Source: Anniella stebbinsi (taxonomy: Eukaryota > Chordata > Lepidosauria > Squamata > Anniellidae). Taken from it: a stretch of 64,000 nucleotides of DNA. The notes beneath the pieces are model-generated. The model was not told where the DNA came from, did not search any database, and was given only the letters and a program-made list of their open reading frames with translations. The stretch is taken from positions 119,376,533-119,440,532 of the forward strand of contig JARDYH010000001.1 in NCBI GenBank assembly GCA_029215795.1, read 5' to 3'. A program made the translations under genes and the position numbers. Below, one piece after another: positions 32,640 through 42,984 of the stretch; positions within the stretch are counted from its first letter, which is position 1, and every line of letters starts with the position of its first letter.

Positions 32640-33485
32640 CAGAAGTGGAACATGGCTGTGAATTGATTGATGCTCAGCTAGACTGACGAGGGAAGGTATC
32701 ATTTGTTTCAAAGTTTAAAAAACACAAGGAAACCAAATCAGACTGAGGAAGTGTCAAATGTTAACTGGGTTAAATGGTGTGCATGGTCACATGTTTGCAG
32801 AGTGGATGAAAACCTAAGCCAAGAGTTAATTGATAATTGGTTGAATTATTCATCTGTTATTAATGGTTACTAATGAGCAACACTGGAATAATCAATGTTC
32901 AAACCCCACACTTTGCCAGATGTCATGTTAATTGCTATTGAAGACAGCAATAGCCTCACAAACTGCGGAAACAAATTAGTGTGATTGATTCAAACTTAGC
33001 CACCTCATGCCTTGCTGGAACATTTTTCCAGCTGTACTTCAGCAAACTATTCTGAGCTTGTTGAAAGGAATTTTGCCTATGGTATGCTTCAAAATAAATG
33101 CCATAAATCTGACTTAGGCAAATATTTGCTTTGAGAGCGTGTGTTGCTGCATGATAATAGGGGAAGAACCCATTAACCTTCAGTGAATGAAATGTTTTTT
33201 TAAAAGCTGGTGTCTGTGGATAATTGAGTCTAAAACTCACTCCTTCCCAAAGAGACATTTGTTATAATTTTTCAAATTACGTTGTTGTTGTTGTGGCTTT
33301 TTATTATGGTTTATGAGTTCAAACAAAAAAACCAAACCTACTTACCAACAAATTGTGTTATTAAAAATAATGCAGAATTGTTGGGGTGTTTGGGGTGTTT
33401 TTTCTTTATCCTAAAGCCATTGTTATTTAAAGATATGCATAACATTCAATCTATGGCTAATAAGGAAATGCTGTTTGAAATGGGT
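32640..33485. other. No recognisable feature
   Basis: AT-rich; a 100-codon minus frame (32956-33258) resembles nothing known to me. Confidence 0.4.
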
Positions 33486-33667
33486 CAGGTAGACTAACAT
33501 GGCAGAGAAGGGAATGTTTGTCTGGTGGAAATGCATCGTCCCCTCACCCAGCGAAGCCTGGATGGGGGGGGCTAATTGCGGAGGGCGGCGAGAGAGATGG
33601 AGTGTGGCTGCAGCTCATTGGCTGCGGGAGTGTGGTGCCATGAGAAGAGAGAGGAGGCAGCTGCTGC

Positions 33668-33674
33668 ATAAATA
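33668..33674 (+). promoter_or_regulatory. TATA-like box of LTR copy A
   Basis: ATAAATA followed by GGCAGCG. It is matched in position by CCTATAAAGG (minus strand, 44743-44752) in copy B. Confidence 0.45.
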
Positions 33675-33737
33675 GGCAGCGTGGGCAGCCCTCCTACCTC
33701 TTCCGATCTTCTTGCTCCCTCCCTCCCTCCCTTGTAG

Positions 33738-33838
33738 GCAGTATGGGTTCGCTGGTTGTCCACATTAAGGAGGTCGAGTAGGAATTTTTTGCTCACAGTC
33801 TAAATTGGCTGTGAGTTTTTTTACCTACTCCATACTGC
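33738..33838 (+). other. ENE-like U-rich internal-loop hairpin, copy A
   Basis: The outer stem GCAGTATGG (33738-33746) pairs with CCATACTGC (33830-33838). Inside, GAGTAGG (33776-33782) pairs with CCTACTC (33824-33830 region). Next comes AATTTTTT on the 5' side opposite TTTTTTTA on the 3' side. The upper stem is GCTCACAG / CTGTGAGT around a 10-base loop. Two facing U tracts between stems is the layout of ENE-type RNA stability elements, which clamp a poly(A) tail. If the transcript runs from the TATA box to the AATAAA at 34237, the hairpin lies about 400 nt upstream of the cleavage site. The function is inference. Confidence 0.45.
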
Positions 33839-34310
33839 AAGACGGGGGGGGGGGGTGTAAATAGGTTAATTTGTTGGAATTGGTCACATTTGCTGGGTGG
33901 TCAGGTGCGGGCATCTAGAGTGGGGAAACATTGGTGAGCATTCTCAGGCACCCTTGGGGGCGATGGGTAGTGCCAGAAGCCCCTGGCTGGGAGCCCTGCG
34001 GCACCTGTTGGCGGGCCAAGGCTTACCTTTGAGGCCAACCCTACTCACCTACTCGGAGCCGTGCGGCACGAGCAGGGCAGACACCGGAAGGCCTCCCTAC
34101 CCGAATAGGGAGCCCGTGGAGTGGCGAGATGGCGCGCCGCTTCATGGGCTTGAATGGCTCGCCCGATCCTAGATTGGCCTAGGAGAGCCATAAAGTAGAT
34201 GTCCACTTTAGGAACTACCCCATTTGCAGATCTTTGAATAAAATGTGGCCCAAGTTTAAACCCAAACTATTGTCTCATCTCGTTATTTCGCCATCCAGTC
34301 CGCAATTTGT

Positions 34311-34796
34311 CTTGATGTTTTTGTCCACTCAGATCTGCTTGAGCTTAGTGCCCAGCACATAGTTGGTGTTATTCCGTTTACCTTACACAGGAGAACATCT
34401 GAATGAATTGTGCCCATGATAAAGTGTAGTCATTGAAGTGGTAGGCATATCATTTTGTTTGTTATAGAAGCTTACACCTTAACTCCAGTTTGCTGTGGGA
34501 TGGCCATAACAAATAATGTTTTATAGCTATTGATCAACCTTTACTCTTATGCCTTTGGCTATCTATGGACTCCCATGTCAGGCCATTAGAAAACTCCAGG
34601 AAATGTCTAAACGTATCCTCTACATTTACTTGGGTGTTCATTTTGAGTAAGGGAAATAATAAAGTGCCGCTATAGCACTGTACTAACAACAATGTAAAAA
34701 AGTCTTTGCAAGTAATCTCAGCCTGACTAGATCCTTCATTTGCATTATAAAATAAGTATCATGTGTGAGAGCTGGATTATTTGTTCATTCATCAGT
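34311..34796. other. No recognisable feature
   Basis: Unassigned. Confidence 0.4.
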
Positions 34797-35003
34797 GGGC
34801 CTGTTCAGACAACACACTAAGCCATGGTTAGGCCACTAACCCTTTTGCAGTAAATGGTTAGTGAGTGTGTTTAAACCAAGGTTATGTAGCCACCATGGTT
34901 AGGAATGGTTTATACGACATGCTAAGTCATGGTTCACACAGCATGCTAAGCCTTAATGTTTAGGCTTAAACACCGTGGTTTAGCATGACATTTGAACAGG
35001 GTC
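34797..35003. mobile_element. MITE, GGCCTGTTCAGA family
   Basis: Second copy of the element at 7863: starts GGGCCTGTTCAGACAACAC and ends TTTGAACAGGGTC, with the same interior blocks. Confidence 0.82.
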
Positions 35004-35748
35004 AATGGCTCTTGGAAAATCAAAAGAAGTGAGTCACCTTTCTGGTAATGACCACAACTGTGTATTTGGTTTTTAGTACCTAAAAACATTCCATTCACAT
35101 ATTTGTCTTTTAATCATTACCAGCTTAATTCCTGCATTTTTTCATGACTGACTTCATGTTTGATTCTTGTTCCAGTTGTTTTAATTGGAGGCCACTCCTT
35201 GAACTATTACAACGCTTTGTAAACTTCCAGATCCCCCAGATCTAGAGACTGAAGACACGTACATTTGGTTGAACACTTCATTTTTGCTACCCTTTGGCAC
35301 TCAATTTTGTGCAGTTGAGTCTTTCCCACATACACATAATAAGACAATCCTCTGTTTCCAGACCAAATCACTTGAGTGAAATGCCTAAAATCTTATAATT
35401 TGTAGACATTCAGTGGTTCCTTCCTTCCCTCCCTCCTTCCTTTTTTTCTTTCTGTCCCATTTCTAATGAGGTTCTTATGGGGGAAGGAATGGACACTGAT
35501 GCCCTATATTGCAAGAATAATTCTAAGTTTGTATCTAATTTATTGGCCTTTCTAAGTAGTCTACTGCCAGCCAATTTAATGAGATATTCCACTCTTCTAC
35601 ATAGTATTGTTTAATTTCCCCCTCGCTGTTACCAGTAGGAATAATATTTTAGTATTACTTGTAACAGTGTGCACAGTCTGCAAACCACTCAGTTCCTTTA
35701 CTAAGTTCTAATTCTTCTTCATGTATAACTAAATGGTTCTCCTATCAT
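35004..35748. other. Unassigned; pyrimidine-rich tract
   Basis: A CCTT/CCCT-rich tract lies at 35418-35453. No gene seen. Confidence 0.4.
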
Positions 35749-36064
35749 TAGGGTGACCATATGAAAAGGAGGACATGGCTCCTGTATCTTTAACAGTTAC
35801 ATAGAAAAGGGAAATTCAGCAGGTATCATTTGTATGCATGCAGCACCTGGTTAAATGTCCTCTTTATCACAACAGTTAAAATTGCAGGAGCCCTGCCTTC
35901 TTTTGTATCTGGCCACTCTAGTATAGCTCATGCAGCTTTAACTGTTGTGATGAAGAGGGAATTTCACCAGGTTCTGCATGCATACAAATAACACTGAAAT
36001 TCCCTTTTCTATGCAACTATTAAAGATACAGAAGCCCTGTCCTCCTTTTCATATGGTCACCCTA
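35749..36064 (+). mobile_element. Palindromic hAT with perfect 8-bp TSD
   Basis: A 316-bp fold-back from TAGGGTGACCATATG to CATATGGTCACCCTA. The arms are complementary around the asymmetric centre CTGCCTTCTTTTGTATCTGG. It is flanked by the identical octamer CCTATCAT at 35741-35748 and 36065-36072. Best preserved of four copies in the window. Confidence 0.95.
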
Positions 36065-36339
36065 CCTATCATGGAATTCCAGAAAGTATAGTATGAAACA
36101 CTATTTCCAGACTTTAGTAGTACAGCTCAAATATTCCTTTATATATAAGGAAATATACACAAGGAAAAAGCATAATCACTCAAATAAATGCAGGCCTAAG
36201 ACAGCTCTTCACAGTCTATGGGAGCAAAATTAATCTTTTTCTCTATTAATCTGGGTGCCATCATGGGTTTTCCTGCCACCTACTATCTTTAGCCAGCTGC
36301 TATAGCCAGAGGCCATGCAAAACCCAAAATTTGGATTCT

Positions 36340-36437
36340 GACTGAATCTTGGTTAGAGTAGACCCATGCAAATCAATGGAAATTAATTTAATCATAACTA
36401 CATTAAATTGGTTTAAATGGGTCTCTGCATAGCACAG
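36340..36437. mobile_element. MITE fragment, GTAGACCCATTGAAATCAAT type
   Basis: TTAGAGTAGACCCATGCAAA and TTAAATGGGTCTCTGCAT resemble the arms of the elements at 21697 and 40255. Partial and degenerate. Confidence 0.4.
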
Positions 36438-36444
36438 ATGTTTA

Positions 36445-36887
36445 AGTTGGTCATTACCTTTAAAGCCCTACATGGTTTGGGTCCAGATTACCTGCGGGAT
36501 CGCCTTCTCCCATATAATCCACCCCGCACGCTCAGGTCCTCTGGGAAGAACTTATTATAGTTGGCCAAGACTAGGCTGACAACCGTTACCAAGAGGACCT
36601 TCTCTTCTGCCACTCCCAGACTGTGGAATGGCCTGCCGGAGAAGACTCGTCAACTTAACAGTCTTTTAGAATTTAAGAAAGCTATAAAGACTAGTCTCTT
36701 CCGGCAGGCATATCCAGTGGAATTTTAGAATGTTTTAAGGATGTTTTAAAGATGTTTTATTGCTATTGTAATAATGTGTACCATGATTTTAATCAGTTTA
36801 TGTATTTTATCATATTTTATATTTACTGCTGTTCCCCGCCTCGATCCAAATGGAGAGGAGGGTAAGAATTAGTAGTAGTAGTAGTAT
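36445..36887 (+). mobile_element. L2-type LINE 3' end, second family, with (TAG)n
   Basis: Plus-strand translation gives FKALHGLGPDYLRDRLL, then PPRTLRSSGKNLL, LTTVTKRTFSSATPRLWNGL and FRQAYPVEF. A 3' UTR follows, ending CCCCGCCTCGATCCAAATGG / AGAGGAGGGTAAGAA, with a (TAG)n tail at 36870-36887. It is the same family as 63178-63994 (minus) and 23523-23665 (tail only). One in-frame stop interrupts the NLL-LAK region. Confidence 0.88.
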
Positions 36888-38685
36888 TTCTGAGTTCACA
36901 CATTGCTCCGGTATAACTCCTATTTTAACATCAGTAATAGTTAAGGGAGGTTACACATGTTCCACCGCAACATGGCCAGAGTGAAGTCAATGTTATTTCT
37001 TAATGTAATAAAATGGTCCAAGAACAACACCACATTCTACTTTAAATAAAACATGAGGGGTCTATTTTTTATCCTCTGGATTCATTTTTGTTCTTTTGTT
37101 TGTATCACTTAATTATTCAGCTATGGATGGGACCCAAGGAGCTTATGGGCTTCTGGCCTTAGCCCCTGTTGAGGCATTGGTGGGATGCCATATTGCAGCT
37201 ACTGGTTGCCTCTAAAGCCCTTTCTGGATACCACCAACATCTCAGCCCCAGTACTGCCCTCCTTTCTTAGGTGATCCCCATCTAGTGTGAAGAAATGAGC
37301 TTGTTCTGGGGAACTCAGGTGAGGATGCCAACTTTAAATCAGAGGTGTATATCACAATCCAGCAGGAACTGAGCTTTGGCTTCATCATCAACAACAATCT
37401 AATAAATATAAAATAATGTAACTATAATTTAAAATGTATTGAATGAAATGAGGAACAGAAGGTGAATGGAAACAAAATGAATTGGGATTTTTTTTTAAAA
37501 AAAAAACAAATTCATACTGGGGAAAAGGTGAATTGGCTTGAACTGCCTGGCTCCCACAGCTACAACAGAAAGTAAGATGCAAAGAATAGGAATGAGAAAG
37601 GAAAGAGTTTCAGGAGAAAAGCTGGGAAGTAATAGTGTGTAGCGATGATGATGGTGGTGGAAAATATATAGAATGAAGTGAAAAACAAAAGGAGACTGAA
37701 ACCACACATATTGGTTTAATGAAAACCACTTATCCATACATATAAATGTGGCCTGTGTCAAAAGATACTTTGAATTCATTGTACCACCAAGTTGTGTCTA
37801 CTGTAAAGTCTAGGGTTAGTCACTAAAACATGGCTAATAAGAGTAGCATATTGATTCCACATCCAAAACTTTGAACAGAGCAGTTTGCTTGAGTTGGCTT
37901 CTTACGCTCCCAATGGAATTAATCTGATATTCTTGTTTACAGTCTCTGGCAGTCAGATTCTAATACCACCACCCCCTTGTACTGAATCATGGATTTCTTG
38001 CTTATTCCATTGACCAAAATGACAACAGTAGAATATCTCATGGGGAAAATACTACTAAATATGAATAACGTTGCAACATTTATGCCCTGAATTTGAATCT
38101 GATGTACATTTGTCATTTTGAGTTTTTTGGTTGGTTTGTTTTATTTTGTTTGCCATGTAATTTTATTTCTCCTGTGAATTTGTCATCATTCAGCTTTTGG
38201 ACAGCAATTTTGAAATCAATTAATTGGCTTTCGAAAATGTGGAACCTGAGAAATGTGTTGACAACAGTTGTGGGGTTTTGTTTTGTTTTTGTGTTTTTTA
38301 ACAAAAGCAACACACCCACATGGATGGAGGACAAAGTAATTTCTCTTAACATGTAATGGAAGTTGTTTTCTACAAATATGTGCTTCTCATAGGTGTTACT
38401 TCAATGCCTTCAGAAGCACAGCTGAGCAATAATGTGTGCCTTTGCTATGAGCTGTTGTTGCCAGAAAGCATGAGGCTCAGGTGACAGTGCATCAAGCCAC
38501 CTTGGGCAAATGAGAGAGCCCCTAAAAAAAATTCTGCCATCTGTCCTGAAGAGGAAGGCTTCACTGTTTCCAGAGAGTGTAATAATGCTAGAACTTGATT
38601 CAAATATAAAAATCTCAGTGACCATATTGGTTTGACTTACCATTGCTGATTTTATACCGGACCATGGGGGTTTGCTTTATGATTC
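36888..38685. other. No recognisable feature, about 1.8 kb
   Basis: AT-rich. A short T/A homopolymer junction occurs near 37490-37508. Open frames of 60-94 codons show no domain. Confidence 0.4.
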
Positions 38686-38687
38686 TA

Positions 38688-38968
38688 CATCATAGAATCA
38701 TGGAATAGTAGAGTTGGAAAGGGGCTTTAAGGCCATCGAGTCCAACCCCATGCTCAATGCAGTTATCCACCTTAAAATGCTACTGACATGCCCAGCTGCC
38801 TCTTGAATGCCTCTAGTGTGGGAGAGCCCATGACCTCTCTAGGTAATTGGCTCCATTGTCGTATTGCTCTGTCAGGAGGTTTTTCCTGATATCCAGCCAG
38901 AATCTGGCTTCCTGTAACTTGAGCCCATTATTCCATGTCCTGCACTCTGGGATGATTGAGAAAAGTTT
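38688..38968 (-). mobile_element. CR1 LINE 3' end (minus)
   Basis: Reverse CR1 terminus ATCATAGAATCATGGAATAG, TAGAGTTGGAAAGG and GAGAGCCCATGACCTC, through to TGCACTCTGGGATGATTGAG. It is highly similar to 17788-18080 and so the same subfamily. It breaks off before an (AGAGC)n tract. Confidence 0.92.
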
Positions 38969-38993
38969 CATTCTGTTTCCTGACTCCTTTCTG

Positions 38994-39020
38994 AGCAGAG
39001 CAGAGCAGAGCAGAGCAGAG
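38994..39020. repeat. (AGAGC)n pentamer repeat
   Basis: Five tandem GAGCA/AGAGC pentamers directly 3' of a truncated CR1. Confidence 0.85.
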
Positions 39021-39634
39021 GAAACTGCCGCAGCTGGCCTAGAAGGTACACAAGGAAGTGAGATCCCAGAGAGTGAGCAATCAGAGTTAATTTGCTTTTT
39101 ATTTATTGCACCATGCTCCAAGATCTTTTGCTATAGGTCAGGTTAGAAATATTTTAATCTCTACCTATAAAGCAGAAAGTATTTGCATGTCACGTATGTC
39201 CAGAAATGTTTACCCACTTCCAGATGACTTAGAAACTTGATACAGTGATAGGTCGAGCTGTACAATGTACCAGAAAAATCTAAAATAATGAATGTTGGGG
39301 GTTGAAGTATTTTTAAAGAATTTAATAAAAACCTAGATTTATGCCTACAACTCCCAGCATGCCTTGGGTGAAACTCCCAGCGTGCCTTGGGCAGAGGGCC
39401 AGACTTACTGGCCTTTGGTGGCCATTGTGAGTGCACAGGCAGGTGGCTGCTGTGTGTCTTTCACAGCCTGACTCCTAAGGTTGGTCTAGAATAGTCAACC
39501 AAATTCCACATAAAAGGAAACAACCCACATAAATGGGCTGCATCCATTTGCAGTGCCTCCTCCCGCCCTCTGTGTGGTTTTAAAATCATTACTCAATACA
39601 ACAGTGTGGCTTTGAGGGGCCAAACATGCTCAAA
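39021..39634. other. Unassigned; ZNF143-like motif at 39345-39363
   Basis: CTACAACTCCCAGCATGCC fits the long bipartite site of ZNF143 (SBS, ACTACAAYTCCCAGCATGC). A second CTCCCAGCGTGCCTTGGG (39374-39391) follows 10 bp later, nearly repeating CTCCCAGCATGCCTTGGG. Whether this is bound is unknown, since many such sites lie in DNA transposons. No gene is recognised. Confidence 0.35.
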
Positions 39635-39890
39635 GGCACTTCACCCTGATATTGCTGGTAAATCCATTTTTTTTATTGAAGCAAAACTTGCCGCCATTTC
39701 TTGCTGTGTGCAGGAAAAGCAGCATGATAAAAATGCCCACTAAATGGGCCACATGGTCATTCCTGCTTCCTCTTTCTTCCCCATGTGAAGAAAGAGGAAG
39801 CTGTTTGTCACTATTGTGGGACAGCAGCAGGAGGCCAAAGCAATGGTAGGGAAACATGATTCCACCACTCCACCCCCCACCCCTGTCTAA
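39635..39890 (-). mobile_element. DNA-transposon remnant, family of 21340-21680
   Basis: In reverse complement, shares GGAATCATGTTTCCCTACCA, GGAAGAAAGAGGAAG, CCATGTGGCCCAT, GCATTTTTATCATGC, TTTTCCTGCACACAGCA and AAATGGCGGCA with the plus-strand copy. Adjacent to a CT-rich microsatellite. Confidence 0.6.
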
Positions 39891-39898
39891 TGATGCGC

Positions 39899-39940
39899 GC
39901 TCTCTCTCTCTCTCGCTCGCTCGCTCTCGCTCTCCATTCA

Positions 39941-39968
<28 letters not shown>
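39899..39968. repeat. (CT)n / (CTGT)n microsatellite
   Basis: Compound tract: CT and CTCG dinucleotide/tetramer runs, then CTGT repeats, then CT. Confidence 0.9.
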
Positions 39969-39973
<5 letters not shown>

Positions 39974-40254
39974 CCTTTATTCTACCTTCATTCCCTAATT
40001 ATGTACCTTTTCTGCCCACCACCTTGCCTTGTTTGTCTTATCCAACAACAGCACACATGGCTTTTACTTTCTGAGCAATTTGTAATAGTGCAAGAGTTTC
40101 AGTCACATATGTGTCAAGTAGCAGACTGAAATAGATCGGAAACACTGGTGCAATCTCCACTATACACATCTGAATCCAGAAAGAGAAGGTTCAATATGTA
40201 GATGTAATGGTGCAAGGTTCATCCCATCCCCACTTCCACTTCTAATGGGCTTGA
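39969..40254. other. No recognisable feature
   Basis: Unassigned. Confidence 0.35.
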
Positions 40255-40382
40255 ATGGTCTGGATTCAGACTTAGTCATTCTTACAGTAGATACATGCAA
40301 ATCAATGGGACTTAACTTAGTAACTTAAGTCCCATTGATTTTAATTAGTCTGTTGTAAATATGACTGTATGGATCTAACCCA
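40255..40382. mobile_element. MITE, GGATTCAGACTTAGTCAT family
   Basis: Starts GGTCTGGATTCAGACTTAG and ends ATGGATCTAACCC. It is internally palindromic: AATCAATGGGACTTAACTTA / TAACTTAAGTCCCATTGATT. Best copy of this family here. Confidence 0.7.
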
Positions 40383-40574
40383 ATGAAGATCAATTAATAT
40401 TTTTTTTAAAAAACATTTCAGTTTAACATGTTTTGATAAGGGCTTTCTATGTTCACCCAAGCTCCAAACTTGCAATTGCCATAGCTTTAACAGACATGTT
40501 ATTTAGGCAGTGTGGATATGATATGGTATCCTATGCTGTGGCTAGTTCCAGTTTCACCACTACCTTGGAGCTAG
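40383..40574. other. No recognisable feature
   Basis: Unassigned short interval. Confidence 0.3.
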
Positions 40575-41015
40575 ATGGCTGTCAGTGGTAGAATGTTGAA
40601 CCTAAGACCCCTAGATCCATCATTGTCGCTGGAAGTCAAAGTGGCTATGGCGGCTCAGAGTGGCTTTTACCAGCTTCATCTGGTTCACCAGCTACGGCTG
40701 CTCCTGGACAGGAATAGCTTGGCCACAGTGGTACAGGCATTAGTAACCTCAAGACTGGATTATTTCATTGCGCTCTATTGGGGCTGCCTTTAAGGGAGCT
40801 AGTGGAGAAAGAAGCAGTTCGGCTGTTGTCGGAAGCTGCCTCTTTTCAGCATGTAACTCCTTTGCTGAGGGAATTGCACTGGCTGTCTATTGGCTACTAG
40901 ACCAGATTTAAAGTTTTAGTACTAGTGTACAAAGCCCTAAACAACTTGGGACCAGGATACCTGAGAGAGTGCCTTCTCCCTTACCAACCTGCCTGTCACT
41001 GAGGTCACTGAACCT
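40575..41015 (+). mobile_element. L2 LINE post-palm fragment
   Basis: Translation of 40575-40793 reads LDPSLSLEVKVAMAAQSGF, YQLHLVHQLRLLLDRNSLA and VVQALVTSRLDYFIAL. A stop and frame change follow, then LHWL/KALNNLGP-like blocks to about 41010. Truncated at both ends. Confidence 0.85.
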
Positions 41016-41087
41016 GTGGCATCATCATAGATTATCGCAGGAGACAATTATCTTCCTAGAGGACATTCTGCAGCCACTATCTTCTAA

Positions 41088-41140
41088 CAACCCCCTGAGG
41101 AAGGCCTTTGAATAAAGTACAGGCCGAAATGTGTCGGGCT
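41088..41140 (+). ncRNA. Hammerhead-ribozyme-like motif
   Basis: CTGAGGA (41095-41101) fits the CUGANGA core. GGCCT (41103-41107) pairs with AGGCC (41121-41125) as stem II, then GAAA (41126-41129). Next come TGTGTC, ending in a GTC triplet (41133-41135), and GGG (41136-41138), which can pair with CCC before the core as stem I. Hammerheads of this minimal kind are known in Penelope-like retroelements. Here an extra A (41102) separates core and stem II, and stem III is minimal or absent, so activity is doubtful. Immediately downstream of the L2 scrap; may be a Penelope-like 3' tail. Confidence 0.3.
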
Positions 41141-41299
41141 TCAGGAAAATAAATTATTCACATTCAGAGAACCTGTTTCTCCTTTTTCTGACCTGGTTTG
41201 GATGCTCTCCTCCTTTTGTTTTTGTTCTTAGAAACAGGCACCCACACTGAGGGAGAAGGGAAGAGAATTATGAGCTATATTCTTTAGTATATCTTACAG

Positions 41300-41633
41300 C
41301 AGTGGTGAGAAATCTCAGGCCCAGGGGCCAAATCTGGCTGTCCTGGATTCCCCAGATAGTCATGCCCTCTTCCCCTAGCCCCATGCCTTTCCCCCCCCAA
41401 CTACCAATTAAGTGGCAGTTATTTTGATGCAGTTATTTCTCCATACTAAAATACTTCTCCTAATGCTCACTTACTGGCAATAAGAGCTTTAAGATACATT
41501 TTTAAAAAGCAGTATATTGTATTATGAGGCCCACCCCCATTGCCTTCAGCTCTGCCCACTACTGGAGTGTGGCCCCTGAGAGCTTCTCTAAAGACTGGAC
41601 TTGGCCCTTTGCCTGAAAGGTTCAACATCCCTG
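41300..41633. mobile_element. Non-autonomous hAT with perfect 8-bp TSD
   Basis: Termini CAGTGGTGAGAAATC and GGTTCAACATCCCTG are imperfect inverted repeats of CAGNGRTG type. They bound 334 bp flanked by the octamer TCTTACAG at 41292-41299 and 41634-41641. No coding capacity; the open frame 41540-41869 crosses its right end and is spurious. Confidence 0.93.
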
Positions 41634-41641
41634 TCTTACAG

Positions 41642-42860
41642 GTTAATTTAATAAAGTTGTGGCTCTTGCTTCATTTGCACTTCATGTTTTCAATCCCGGT
41701 CAAAGGGAGCATCACAGCGCTCCTTGTTGTTCAGTCTGACAACTGGGTTATATATTTCCTAGCAGGAGGGGAAGAGGAGGGGCAACTGACGTGTACCTTT
41801 TCTTTTTCCATTTCTTCCATAACTTCTGAAGCAGAACTCGGATATCTCACCACAGGTAAAATAGGCTGATAAATAGACACGATTAATGAGATGATGGATG
41901 GACTGATGAAACTACCAAACACATGGATAGAACAGTAATCTAAATTGAACTAAAATTTCATATTATCATGGTGCTATGGGGAGGTGACACAAGCATGACG
42001 TATTTAAATTTAACCCCATTCACCATCGTATCATATCCTGCACTTTAGCAATGCACCACATTGATTTCCTCCTGTCCTGCCTATGGATGGGTTAGAATTC
42101 CATTTTAGTTAGGTCTGAGAAAAAATTACCAAACTTCACCATGTTTTCTATATTCAGGAGAAAAAGAACTTGATATTTTTTAAAAAAATGAATATGGGAA
42201 AAACCAAAATGACAGATTTTGAAACTGCGAAATTAGGTCAGTCCAACTAAAATGCAGACCAAGTGGAAGTTTTACCATCCCTACAATAAGGCAGGATGAC
42301 TGCACAATAAAAGCCTCAACTGGGAGCACCCTATGTTGCCCAAATGAACACATAAAATTACCATATTGCCTGACATTCTCAGAAACAATGTGAAGGAAAG
42401 GTCAGGCTTCCCTGAGCTTTATGGCTTCTGTTTTTGTACTTTTTTTCCTGCAAGGAAAAAAGAATCTTTAAATGCAATATTGTGTGCTGTGTTTTAATAT
42501 AGGAGAAGTGGCATAATGATGGATAAGGGGTATAACTTTCTTTCCTTTGCTCCTAGGCCTAATTAGTGCAGCGCAGTCTGAAACAATATTAGAGGCTTTG
42601 TTCTAATTTAATAAGTGCAAACTCCAGGCTTGAACAGCTGTTTATTTATGTCAGATGCTGAAAGGGGCTCCCACATAGGGTAGGACAACAATAAAATCAT
42701 AAGCAATTACCAAAAAAAAAAAAAAAAGTAATCTGGCATACAGTGTTTTGCTATATGAGAATAGGAAATAGATATTGATCTTCATGTAGCTTTTCCTCAT
42801 GCAACTTTGTATTATCTATTCACAATGGAAAATGCCTCTTTTTAAAAAATTCAGTGGCAT
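41642..42860. other. No recognisable feature; A16 run
   Basis: Includes an A-run at 42712-42727. Otherwise unassigned AT-rich sequence. Confidence 0.4.
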
Positions 42861-42886
42861 GGGATACATATATATATATGTATCCC
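42861..42886. repeat. Perfect 26-bp palindrome
   Basis: GGGATACATATAT followed by its exact reverse complement; AT core, GC-containing ends. A further ATATATATAT tract follows. Confidence 0.9.
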
Positions 42887-42984
42887 AATATATATATATT
42901 GTCTTTAAGTAGATTGTGAGTTATGTAAAATACCTGCTGAGCTCTTCAATGAGTCATCCTCTGAGAATCGTATTAAAAAGACTG

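Larger units (their letters stand above)
33490..34310 (+). mobile_element. LTR-like element, copy A (CpG-rich)
   Basis: A GC- and CpG-rich block with promoter and polyadenylation signals in LTR order: ATAAATA at 33668-33674, pyrimidine-rich initiator region, a strong hairpin (33738-33838), TGTAAATAGGTTAATTTG (33856 on) and AATAAA at 34237-34242. The end is near TTATTTCGCCA. It is related to copy B on the minus strand at 44100-45004, sharing the GTATGGG..GCTGGTTG, hairpin, AAATAGGT(T)AATTTGTTGG and TTGTTAT-like segments in the same order. No protein-coding internal region, so probably a solo LTR. Boundaries uncertain. The open frame 33897-34172 is taken as chance. Confidence 0.55.

Noticed and set aside
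33699..33710. CTCTTCCGATCT, identical to the end of a common sequencing adapter
   Set aside because: Only 12 bases match, the flanks differ, and it sits inside a continuous LTR-like promoter region, so chance identity is more likely than contamination.
33776..33834. microRNA precursor
   Set aside because: The hairpin has a large U-rich internal loop and short stems, unsuited to a miRNA duplex. The ENE-like reading fits better.
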